31,254 nucleotides of DNA from Parasitella parasitica (taxonomy: Eukaryota; Mucoromycota; Mucoromycetes; Mucorales; Mucoraceae). Below are positions 20,944-30,187 of the stretch, in pieces. The position numbers were made by a program, and so were the translations under genes. Position 1 is the stretch's first letter; the number at the start of each line of letters is the position of its first letter. Under the pieces are notes generated by a model. It was not told the DNA's origin. It did no database searches and saw nothing but the letters and a program-made list of their open reading frames with translations. Where the stretch lies: NCBI GenBank assembly GCA_025201805.1, contig MU619331.1, forward strand, positions 1 through 31,254, written 5' to 3'.

Positions 20944-21852
20944 GTCTGAATCAATGTATTTCTGAATGTACCCCTCCTTTTTTTTTGTCGTTTGTTATTC
21001 ATTATTGTCAGTTCCTTTTTTTTTCTTACAATGGATGTTTTACCATAAATGTCAATTTATCAGAACTAGGATAGTGTGTCGCAGCACACGTGGTTGTACT
21101 TTTTGCAAGCTGTTTTTCTTGTTCCACATGCAAAGCGCTCATTTGAAACTCGCTTTTTTCTTTCTTTATGTGCTGATTTTGCAAATCTGTGGGCACAAAT
21201 CTTCAGGGGGGGGGGAGAGTAGGAATTCCGATAAATTTGTATAAAAGTGGATAAACTATATTCTAATAAACCAATCTAAAGCAGAATTGCTTTATGTCCA
21301 AAGGGCAAACTATACGGGAAGAAAGGGGGGCAGTGAGAGGGCTACTGAGAAGAGGGTATGGTGTTGAGAGTTGACAAAAATCCAGGGGAAGTTGAATGTA
21401 CTACAAAGAAAATGAAAAAGAAAGAGAAAAGAGGAAAGAGAAGAACCTGTGTGCTGTGTGTGTGTGTGTAATATTTCTTGCTTAAACTGCATCCTAGCAT
21501 CGTCTACAGATGTTGGTCAGAAGGCTTTATGGACACCCTCACGTCACTGGCTAGTGTATAAAACTTGTAAACAAAATATAAATGAAGCAATTGATACCAT
21601 TATTTATACGGCACATGTACAACCAATGCATCCCAAAGACAGAATATACACTATATTTTAGTGTATCTGCCTAGGGGAAAGGGCATGCCGACTCCTAAAT
21701 GGTAAATTTAGATACAGTACATCCTCACCATCCTCATCATATTAATAGCATCAGCATATATTGAATAATCTCATCAGCAAAACCAAATATAATGCATCAG
21801 TTTTGTTTTTTCTTTGCTTTTTCATTTCTTTCTTCCTCTACCTTTATTTAAA
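20944..21852. other. Divergent upstream region of CCDC6-like and LIM genes
   Basis: About 900 bases without a supported gene. It contains a run of ten G (21206-21215), a GA-rich tract around 21390-21445 and a GT dinucleotide repeat at about 21450-21470. Pyrimidine-rich sequence precedes the LIM gene start. Confidence 0.5.
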
Positions 21853-22234
21853 ATGAACACTTCTGATAGCTGCGAAATCTGCGCCCGAAAGGTTTATGTC
21901 ATTGAAAAGGTAGAAGCCAATAACCGTGTCTATCATAAGGGCTGTTTCAAGGTAAAGAATGGATTTTTTGTTTGTCCTGGATGGACGGCAGTTTAATTAA
22001 ACACTGTAAACTATAGTGCAAAGAAAACGGCTGTAGACTGACAATTGCAAATTTCCACTACCATAATGGCGAACTATTCTGTCCAAAGCATGTCCCAAAG
22101 CTTCAAGCAGTTGTCATCCAAAGTATGTTTCCAGTATCGGCTTAGACTCTATATACTACTTCATACTAATTCCAAATCGACTTGTAGCAAAAAAGAGAGC
22201 ATTATCATCAGAGTTTAATTTAGGTCGTCTTTAG
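21853..22234 (+). CDS. Small single-LIM-domain protein
   Basis: Three exons, 21853-21951, 22017-22122 and 22188-22234, giving 83 residues. One LIM domain fills most of the protein. The first zinc site is CEIC plus HKGC, the second C-KENG-C plus CPKH. The second pair is spaced CX4C instead of the more usual CX2C. After the domain comes a short basic tail (VVIQTKKRALSSEFNLGRL). Small one-LIM proteins act as cytoskeletal or nuclear adaptors; no specific partner can be inferred. Both introns are 65 nt with GT-AG ends, and the start is the first ATG of the frame, in an AAA context. Confidence 0.82.
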
Positions 22235-22374
22235 AGACAGAGATTTCAATATATAATAGCAATAAATTTCATCATAATACATTTATATCAGAGTGAAAAG
22301 CGTATAAACGATGCATTTGATTTATTTACAAGTACAACAATTGTAAACAGTTGATAGAAAAATAAAAAGATGGC

Positions 22375-24339
22375 TTATACATCTTGTTCTTCTTCTGGTA
22401 CCATTAATTCCTCAATCTCCTTGGTATCAGGGATCTCCAGGGGTATATATATCAAGTAGACTACAAAGGAAAAATACATGGCACAGAAAACCACTACGTA
22501 CAAAGGCCATTGCAATTCATCGAGATAGTTGATAACAAGATGCACATTGAATGCAATCACAACAAACGAAATGATCCAACACACAATGTTTGTGGTGATT
22601 GAATTCTTGAATACCTTGGTCATTACTTGCTGCGATGCCGTTAGTTTTAATATGGGGATAACCGCTGTGGGAAGGCACAAACTATCCAGTTGTATGATTT
22701 AATAAATGGCTTATTATTTTAATAAGATACGCAACGCATTACCTCTGAAGTACATTTAAGAATTCACCCATAGTATCAAATCGATCCACAGCTAATACAG
22801 CTACTAGCATGCTAGGCACCAACGCAACTGCACGAGTTAATGCAACTCGATGCCATTGCTTTTTAAATATAGCTCCCAAAAATCCTTCTACGACCTGTGT
22901 ATAGAAGCGTTGGTCTTAGTAAACTTTGTACTGCATTTAATATGTATAAACACTTATGGCGAAACTTACGTACTGGCCTGCGAGTGTACCAGTCATGGTA
23001 GAACATTGGCCAGCTGCTAATAGCCCCAATGCCCAAAAATATTTCGCACTTTTGCCCAGTGTGTTTGAGAGAACTTCAGAAGCATCGTATAAGCCGGGTA
23101 ATTGAGTGATTATTTGACCAGGTTTGTAAAATACTTGCGCAAACACTACAACAACAGCTAGGTTGATCAAATAGGACACAAATAGCGAAATTGTGGATTC
23201 AATTGCAAAGTAAAAATTGGCCTCCCTCTTTTTATTCTCTGTAGGAGTCGTTCCGAGATAACGAGACATTACAAGTGCACTAGTTTGAGAAGAACAAGTA
23301 AGTGTGTATACCATATATATAATGTGTCCGTATAAATTTAATCAATCAAGTTGTAAATATCTATACCTATGCAAAAACATATTGTGCGGCATAATCACAG
23401 CTCCCACCATGCCAACAGCTTGCACCTTTGCTTCAGCTGGAATCTCAGGCACCAAAATGCCTCTGATAATCGATTCAATGCTAGGATGAGACGCAAACAT
23501 TTCCAGCCAAAAGCAGCCAATCATAACACCAATCAATGAAATGAAGAATATCTCAACTTTGCGAACGCCATATTGTTGTAGCCCCATGAAAAGAAATGTG
23601 TCTGTGGCCGTAATCATGACGCCAATCCACAATTGAAGTCGAAATATGATTTTCAACGCAATCGCTGTGCCAATAATTTCCTGGATGTCGGAACCGATGA
23701 TGGCACATTGAGTAAACAGCCAAATGGCTACGGATGTTGGTCTATTGTAGTTTCTTCTGATGAGTTGAGCAAGATGGCTCTGTGTCACAACACCTAATCT
23801 GAGTGATAGAATCTGGATTGCCAAACCTGATGAACCGCATGTGGTGTTAGCATACATGATGTTCACAACATATTCTTGTGATGCTTTACATTACCCGCAA
23901 CATGAGACCAGAATAAAAGCCATAGCAACTTGTATCCTGCGATGGATCCCGCTTGCAAATCCGATTCAAGGTTTCCAGGATCCAAATATGCGATAGCCCT
24001 ATATGTCAGATGATTTTAGTATAAAGCGAGACTAAATAGAAAAAATATATCTTGAGTTAGATTATTTACATTAGCCAGCCTATGGGTTACAATAAAAAAA
24101 TCAATTCAGCAATATGAATATAATCTGTTTGTATATACTTTACCAGGGCCAGTGTACTGCAGTAGTTTTTTGAATGAAAACGAATTCAATTCTTCTTCAG
24201 CGCCAGTGTTCACTTGTCCTTTGACGTCTATTTCTACATTCCAGTCGTAAGAGTTGTGTTCATTTGCTGTCTGGTAGCTATTTTGTGTGTCTTGAAGTAG
24301 CCTTGAAGTCTCTACAGTTTGGTCGCTTGATAATGACAT
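22375..24339 (-). CDS. SMF1: Nramp-family divalent metal transporter (SMF-like)
   Basis: Proton-coupled uptake of Mn/Fe and other divalent metals across the plasma or an endomembrane. Seven exons on the minus strand: 24339-24144, 24079-24070, 23998-23895, 23826-23367, 23279-22970, 22894-22743 and 22681-22375, giving 512 residues. The cytosolic N-terminus (~65 residues) is followed by [15 protein letters not shown], the metal-binding TM1 motif DPGN, and by [14 protein letters not shown], the TM6 motif with the Met that favours transition metals. AGQYVVEGFLG is the conserved Nramp signature. Many hydrophobic helices complete a normal 11-12 TM architecture. Exon 2 is only 10 nt (GC TGG CTA AT) and carries the W-L of GPGWLM. 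The C-terminus ends in an acidic tail (VPEEEQDV). Convergent with the LIM gene, 140 bases away. Confidence 0.94.
24070..24079 (-). other. 10-nt internal microexon of the Nramp gene
   Basis: Flanked by a 64-nt intron ending ...CCATAG and a 71-nt intron beginning GTAAAT. It supplies the last two bases of a Gly codon, TGG, CTA and the first two bases of ATG. Without it the conserved GPG-x-LM-x-IA block is broken and the frame shifts. Confidence 0.85.
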
Positions 24340-25867
24340 ATTTCTAATGATATTCTATGTAAAAGAGAAAGAAAACACATAAAAATAAGATTCAATTTTG
24401 AACTTGAATTTCGTCATGCTTTACATCTTAATTGGTCCCTGAATACACTCCTCCTCCCGCCTTATAGTCTCATGTTGAGACGTTGAGCCCGCAGATACGG
24501 TATACATGTACGCTTGCACAAAATCTACCAGCTGTTATTATAATAAAGTGAATAAGCCATTCATCATAGGACACAAACAGATATGGCGTGTTGTGTGATA
24601 CTGTATTTACTCATTTTTTGTATACTACACTATATAACGGTATATTTGGTTTCACTCCTGCTACTATATAAATGGAATGCTGTATATCCATTTAATTTGG
24701 CTCCTTGAATCAGATATTTTTCATATAGTATACTAAGTAACAACAAAGCTACCAGTTCAAAGGTGGGTCTTGTATAAATGTCTATTGATGCCAATGCATT
24801 AGCCCGCTTATCATGTAACAAGTATAAATAAGCACTCTATTTATTCAAGAATACATTTTTAGATGCGAGCCATCACTCAGATAATCTTGGCTTCATGAAA
24901 TATCTAAGTTTAAGCCTTATTTGTGTGCTTTATTTTAAAAAAAACAAACTACCTCCAATCTTGGTTTCAAGAATGATTTGAGTTGTGCCAGATCTCCATA
25001 AGGGGATGGTAGATGATTGTATATAGTACTCAATGTGCTAGAACGAGACCTGACGCGCAGTAAATTTTTGCATAAATATTCTGTTTGACCGATTCAAAAA
25101 TAGTTTTGATGTACTGATAGCGCAATAAATAAATAAATAAAAGAAGCATTCTAATTCATTTTTCGCATATTTCTCATCTAATTTGATCCTTGCATTTATT
25201 TAAAATACAATATATCAGTCAAATTATGTATTCGAGCTTTATTATACCAAGTGAGCGAATGGCCTGAGATGGCCACATTATCTTTAGTAACGTCCTAAAA
25301 AAGATAAACGTTGATCTAATTGTTTTGTCCATAGAAACCATTATTTTAATCCCGTTGTCATGGTGATCGTTCCTGACCGGATCTAAGGTTTAGTGTCGCC
25401 GGTGATTACATAATCGATTGCGAAGGTAACTTGGCACGATTATATTGATTTGCTGCTTGAGTGTAAATAGGTCTTGATCTGGCAATAATAATATTGTGTT
25501 ATAATCTTGTTTAACAAAACGATCTGACTATATTCATAGATTGATTCATACTGATTTATTTTATATAAATAGAGGACTCTTCTTACCATTCAATAAAATC
25601 GTTAGTTTTGTGTCTAGTAAGTTAAGAGTCTTTGTTACTTTCCCAATTTTGCAACAAGAGTACTACTTAACGTAGCGTAACAGTTACGCATAAAAGTAGT
25701 TTGACCTAGCCTATGGTTAAAAAAATATTACTCTAGTATTTTAATAAAGGTATATTCTTCGTTCATCTATAAATCCCACCTCTGGGAAATAAAAAAGATT
25801 TCAGAAAGTTGACCCGAAGCACTGTAGGCGTATGATTAAGCCTTAAAATCCCCCCCCCCTTAAACAC
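24340..25867. other. Gene-poor region upstream of the Nramp gene
   Basis: About 1.5 kb with no convincing gene. It includes an AAAT repeat at about 25124-25140, a TATA-like TATATAAATAG near 25562 on the plus strand without an obvious coding region behind it, and a run of ten C at 25850-25859. No tRNA or mobile element was recognised. Confidence 0.5.
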
Positions 25868-26149
25868 ATGGCTAGAACCTTGCATCTATATGGATTCAAT
25901 TATTTTTGGTATTTGTTCATTTGTACGAGTATTTTCGTCCTTGGTACATGTTGGATTGTCAAATACCACTTGGTGGTAACATCTACCAGCAGTTTCTACC
26001 GTATTGAGAAACACTACTTTTTTGATCAGACAATTCCCAGTGACTTCATATCACTTGAACTTTTGCATGATGCTTCGCAAAGAAAACCTTTGCTTCTCCT
26101 TGTAAAAGTCCAAACAAGCATAAAATGGATACAGACGAAGCTTTTTTAA
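25868..26149 (+). CDS. Possible 93-residue membrane protein
   Basis: An ATG-initiated ORF just after a C10 run. The product has one strongly hydrophobic segment at about residues 10-33 (YFWYLFICTSIFVLGTCWIV) and then an ordinary-looking soluble part with mixed charge, ending TSIKWIQTKLF. I recognise no family. TATA-like elements lie 305 bases (near 25562) and about 100 bases (near 25769) upstream. It could be a lineage-specific gene or a chance ORF in AT-rich DNA. Confidence 0.3.
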   Translation: MARTLHLYGFNYFWYLFICTSIFVLGTCWIVKYHLVVTSTSSFYRIEKHYFFDQTIPSDFISLELLHDASQRKPLLLLVKVQTSIKWIQTKLF

Positions 26150-26599
26150 ATCCTGTAAAGTACATATATTACACCCAAATCTGCACACCCAACTAATTTC
26201 CACTGATAGGATACCGTTTTAAGCATCTTCAAAAGCTCATTCAAGAATAAAAATTCAAAAAGTATATTTCTAACTTTATACACGAAAAGATTCGAAAAAA
26301 ACTGATTTTGTGTACACTCAGTCAACAAAGAAGCACTCCAGCTTTCTTGTGAGTTTTTGCGGCTATTTACAATAGGTATCCTGTCTTGTCGTCATACAAT
26401 GCATATGAAACTGATGCGTTAGTCCATTAGAGGCTGTTCATCGAGCTTCAGAGGAACAAGATAACCTCAATAAATCAGCTTTAGAAGAACAGGGCAGTTC
26501 AAACCAAAGAAAGAAGCTCGAATTGGAGAATTTGGAGAGAATATTACCACAGCTTTTATTAGATTTTTAAAGATGTAGGTAAAAATAAACAAAAAGGTT
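26150..26599. other. 3' flank of the proline-rich protein gene
   Basis: No gene was recognised. It is AT-rich and probably holds the 3' untranslated regions or terminators of the flanking genes. Confidence 0.45.
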
Positions 26600-28681
26600 T
26601 TATCTGCTGCCGACATACGACGATCGACTACTGCTATTGCCACCTGCGGCATTGGCGCTCCTGCGACTAGTCTTTCGGCGCAAAGACCCACCGCCAGCAC
26701 CACTACCAGAACTAAAATTGATATTATGAAGACCCATATGGTGAGGATGTGGATGTGGAGGTCCCATTTCGCCATACATGTTCAACATTGAATTAGGTGG
26801 CGGTGGTGGCGGCGGTGGTGGTGGAGGTGGTGGTGGATGATGATGATGTCCTCCCATCATATGTGGATGCGGGGGCATTGGAGGAGGTCCACTCAGTGAC
26901 ATTTGATATAGCATTGCCCTAAAGTCTTCGTCATCTGCTTCGTCCAGTTGACGGAATACGTCTTCAGGCTCCTCATCGGAAGCACTCAATTTATGTGATT
27001 TACTAGATTTTGTATTGCGATGAATAGATGATCTTCTTGAATGGGGTAGCGATTCAGTATAAGGAGAAAGGTCATTCATCATCCAAGGCTGTGGCGGCGG
27101 TGGAGGTGGTAATGGAGGCCCCTGCTGTCGGCCATACATGGGCATCATACCTGGGTGTGGTGGACCTGACATGAATGGGTTTGGTGGAGGTGGAGGTGGT
27201 GGCGGCGGCGGCGGTGGTGGTGGGGGGTGCATTGAGGGAGGAGGCCCATATCTGGCACTGCTTGATCTTTGGCTCGAATAAAAGCCATTCATAGCAGCAG
27301 CCATTGCTTCATCTTCCATAGCAGCAGTATTCTCATCCGCATGACAAAAATCTAGCTCATCACCAGTCTCTTCTTCATCCGGGAATTCTCGATTATATGG
27401 CGAATTACCATAGTGATGCCGCATGTACATCATTCGATCATACCCGCCACTGCTTCTGTTTGATTTATCTTTGGGCGGCGGGCCATAATACATGCGTCTG
27501 TCCATCATATATGGAGGCATAGGAGGTGGTGGAGGCACTATGCCATAAAGGCTATTATCCATCATGTCGTATTGGGGAGGATAGAATCTTCTCTGCTGAT
27601 GATAATGGGGCGAATAGTCATCAAATGAACGTCTTTTTTCCTTGCTTTTATTGTTAAATTCAGAATGGCGGTAGCCATCAGGTGACCCAGGTGCGTAATG
27701 GTGTTCCATTGCGGGTGCACCTCGATCATCTGGGGGAGCAGTGTTTTCCTCGTCATTGTTATGTTGCTGCTGCTGTTGCTGGCCTCTTTTTGTACTAGAT
27801 CTTGATTTATAGTATGAAGCATGTCTTTTGCCGCTGCTGTATGGCCTGGATATGTCGGCAGCATTCAGTTGATATTCATCGTTCTTGAGCTCCTCCAGAT
27901 AGTTGGCTCTCGCAGTAACATGCCGAAGCCGGCGCTGCAGTTCCATTACCTCCATTTGCAGCAAATAATTTTCTTCCATGATTGCGTGTATGTCTTGAAC
28001 AGACAATTGATCTGTGCGGAATGGCATTGGAGGTCGCATTGACGACGATTTGTAAGAGCTGCTTTTGTTGCCACTGCCATGACGATTAGGATGGTTTTGT
28101 TGGTGCTTATGGTACTGAGGCGATGGCGGTTGTCCTGCTGCTGACCTTTGCATGGACGGTGCTGGATGATCGTAGACTTCTTTTTGTTGATCATTGTTGT
28201 GGTTGTTTTTAGATCTTTTACTGTCTGACTGGTTACTGCTGTTATTGTTGGGTATTTCGGTACCGGCACCGGTGGCGGCGGCGGTGGTGGTGGTGCCTGC
28301 CGAATGGTTTGGCTCATTATTGAACGAAAAGTGTCGAATCATTGATTCGACATTAGTGGAAGGGGCGTTCAAGACATTCTTGATATCTGACGAAGAAATA
28401 CCCCTTCTGCTTTGCGAGGTTGCTGAGGATGATGCAGTCATCGTAGGTGGGTTCTTGTGCTGCCTTAGTTGATCACTATCCATCCAAGAATTAGATGGGG
28501 CAGAGCTGGATAAAGGTTGATTGCTAACAAAATTATCCTTTGTAGATGTACCGGCTCTGCTATTCTTTGGCTGATGGTTTAGCTCGTAGTCGTAATATTT
28601 TCTGGCATCTTCTTTTGGGTCTTCTGTCATCATTCTTTGCTGCTGTTGTTGTTGTGTATTGATAGCATTTTCTTTTGACAT
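26600..28681 (-). CDS. Large proline-rich low-complexity protein with a short coiled coil
   Basis: A single open exon of 693 residues from the ATG at 28681. The frame extends upstream without ATG through a pyrimidine-rich leader. The N-terminal ~200 residues are polar (Gln, Asn, Ser-rich; starts MSKENAINTQ). A short predicted coiled coil follows (MEENYLLQMEVMELQRRLR ... LEELK) at roughly residues 235-275. The rest is low complexity: Tyr/Arg/Met-rich patches, three poly-Pro runs (the longest about 15 Pro), a MMGGHHHH segment before another Pro run, and a Ser/Arg tail. An acidic stretch (DEEPEDVFRQLDEADDEDF) lies between the last Pro runs. Poly-Pro tracts of this kind bind profilin, SH3 or WW domains, so an actin or signalling scaffold is possible. 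No FH2, WH2 or other catalytic domain is visible. Function not recognised. Confidence 0.75.
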   Translation of the reverse strand: MSKENAINTQQQQQQRMMTEDPKEDARKYYDYELNHQPKNSRAGTSTKDNFVSNQPLSSSAPSNSWMDSDQLRQHKNPPTMTASSSATSQSRRGISSSDIKNVLNAPSTNVESMIRHFSFNNEPNHSAGTTTTAAATGAGTEIPNNNSSNQSDSKRSKNNHNNDQQKEVYDHPAPSMQRSAAGQPPSPQYHKHQQNHPNRHGSGNKSSSYKSSSMRPPMPFRTDQLSVQDIHAIMEENYLLQMEVMELQRRLRHVTARANYLEELKNDEYQLNAADISRPYSSGKRHASYYKSRSSTKRGQQQQQQHNNDEENTAPPDDRGAPAMEHHYAPGSPDGYRHSEFNNKSKEKRRSFDDYSPHYHQQRRFYPPQYDMMDNSLYGIVPPPPPMPPYMMDRRMYYGPPPKDKSNRSSGGYDRMMYMRHHYGNSPYNREFPDEEETGDELDFCHADENTAAMEDEAMAAAMNGFYSSQRSSSARYGPPPSMHPPPPPPPPPPPPPPPNPFMSGPPHPGMMPMYGRQQGPPLPPPPPPQPWMMNDLSPYTESLPHSRRSSIHRNTKSSKSHKLSASDEEPEDVFRQLDEADDEDFRAMLYQMSLSGPPPMPPHPHMMGGHHHHPPPPPPPPPPPPPPNSMLNMYGEMGPPHPHPHHMGLHNINFSSGSGAGGGSLRRKTSRRSANAAGGNSSSRSSYVGSR

Positions 28682-29045
28682 GGTCAAATGAAAAAGAGAG
28701 AGAGAAAAAAAGGTAAGCTGTAAAAATGTAAAGGTGTAAAAAAAAAAATAAGAGAAATGGAAGAGAAGAGAAACAGTTCTAAAACTAGTTGTTTGTTTAC
28801 ATTTATATTCTCTCAAAGATACAAAGATCCTCACATTGCTGTAATCTGATCACAGGTGACAAAATCACTTCCAGGCACATGTCCAAATATGGAGCAACCG
28901 AACACCCTTATAAACGTTCGGTCCGGATCTATTTGAAGCCATAGTTTCAAGGTTATTCTCACTCAGCGAGAACGTACAAGCAATTGAGCGTATTGAAAAC
29001 CATAGTACCTCCTCTTTCAGCTCCCATAAGCACCCATTTTGAACA
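28682..29045. other. Divergent promoter of the proline-rich protein and eL24
   Basis: About 360 bases between the two start codons. On the minus strand a long pyrimidine-rich leader precedes the proline-rich gene. No clear TATA box precedes eL24, as is common for ribosomal protein genes. Confidence 0.5.
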
Positions 29046-29840
29046 ATGAAGTAATGTATCACTCTCTATCGAAAATGAGAGACATCCATGATATCGACAT
29101 TAGATTATGCTGCATGATTGAATTGTGGATGGATGAAATATAAAATTTTACTAGATGGATTCTAACATGGATTCATATCCAATTTTTTTGTGTTGTTTAA
29201 AGGCTTGAGATTTGCTCCTTCTCTGGTCACAAGATTTATCCTGCCAAGGGTAAGACCTACGTCCGCATCGACTCTAGGTAATTTACGAGATCAAACAGTT
29301 GTAGCCACTGCATAACTAACATTTTATCTATAGAGTAAGAAATCAACATACTCAAGTTTGAGTACAATTCTAATTTTTTTTTTTTTAATGCTGTACAGAT
29401 TTTCCGTTTCATCAACGGTAAGGCCGCCTCTTATTCCCTTCAACGCTTGAACCCTCGCAAGATCAGATGGACCGTCATCTACCGTCGTTTGAACAAGAAG
29501 GGTATGGCTGAGGAAATCCAAAAGAAGCGTGCTCGTCGTACCGTCAAGCACGAACGTGCTGTTGTTGGTGCCTCTTGGGATGCCATCCGTGCCAAGCGCA
29601 ACCAAAAGCCTGATGCTCGTGCTGCTGCTCGTCAAGCCGCTATTTCCAAGTCCAAGGATGCCAAGAAGGCTGCTGCTGCTGCCAAGAAGGCTGCTAACCC
29701 TGCCGTAAGTTGATTGATTTTTTGTGGGAAATAGGCCAATCTCTCATATTTTTCTATTTGTGTATTAGGGCTCTCAAGCCAAGGTTAGCAAGCAACAAGC
29801 CAAGGGCTTCGCCCCTAAGGCCGCTGCCACCTCTCGCTAA
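29046..29840 (+). CDS. RPL24: 60S ribosomal protein eL24
   Basis: Component of the large cytosolic ribosomal subunit. The model needs five coding exons: 29046-29050 (ATGAA), 29203-29277, 29334 (a single A), 29399-29704 and 29769-29840, giving 152 residues (yeast eL24 has 155). The protein reads M-K-LEICSFSGHKIYPAKGKTYVRIDS-R-IFRFINGKAAS ... LNPRKIRWTVIYRRLNKKG. Then come the basic helix EIQKKRARRTVKHERAVVGAS, the Ala/Lys-rich C-terminal helix, and SKQQAKGFAPKAAATSR at the end, all typical of the family. Intron 1 (152 nt) sits after the second base of codon 2, a familiar arrangement in ribosomal protein genes. Introns 2 and 3 (56 and 64 nt) flank the one-base exon. Skipping that base shifts the frame and gives an early stop. 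Confidence 0.93.
29334..29334 (+). other. Single-nucleotide exon of eL24
   Basis: The A at 29334 is preceded by a complete intron (29278-29333: GTAATT donor, CTAAC branch site at 29316-29320, TATAG acceptor) and followed by another (29335-29398: GTAAGA donor, CTAAT and a T12 tract, ACAG acceptor). It completes the Arg codon AG-A between DS and IFRF. Removing 29278-29398 as one intron would join AG to ATT and reach a stop soon after. Confidence 0.75.
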
Positions 29841-30187
29841 ATTGCTTACATCCGACAATTTTAAAATTATGAATAAAAAATGTAATGCATTGTTTATTTA
29901 AGCCAACTTTTTGACAGTTTGCCACTATGCATTATGGAGAAATGGTGGTTTTTGATGAGAAATCATACAGGTTCGTTACTCATATCGTGGCGGTATGCTT
30001 AATCACATTTAAAATGTGCTGCCATGCAACAGATAGTTTGTTTTACATGCAGAAATACAAGGACATTGTACACTTATAGCGTCTCACGGCTACGGCTAGG
30101 CAGATATTGAGGATGGCTTTTATTTTGTGAACAAAACAGTGCAGTAACCCAACCGCCACTGTCCAGGCGATATTCTTCAGAGACAAT
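29841..30187. other. Convergent 3' region between eL24 and the KduD-like gene
   Basis: Shared terminator region with no gene recognised; AATAAA-like sequence (gaataaaa) follows the eL24 stop at about 29871. Confidence 0.5.

Noticed and set aside
21206-21215. G10 run (and the C10 run at 25850-25859) as functional elements
   Set aside because: Isolated homopolymers in intergenic DNA. A single run cannot form a quadruplex by itself, and lengths may be sequencing artefacts.
23960-23985. tRNA B-box-like GATTCAAGG
   Set aside because: It lies within coding sequence of Nramp exon 3 and has no partner A box or cloverleaf.
28682-28834. N-terminal extension of the proline-rich protein with a hydrophobic stretch
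   Set aside because: There is no ATG upstream of 28681 in this frame. The Phe/Leu/Ser-rich stretch is the translation of a pyrimidine-rich leader.
29338-29400. Extended eL24 exon reading through GTAAGAAATCAACATACT
   Set aside because: The frame runs into TGA after a few codons (R-NQHTQV-stop), and the residues do not match eL24.
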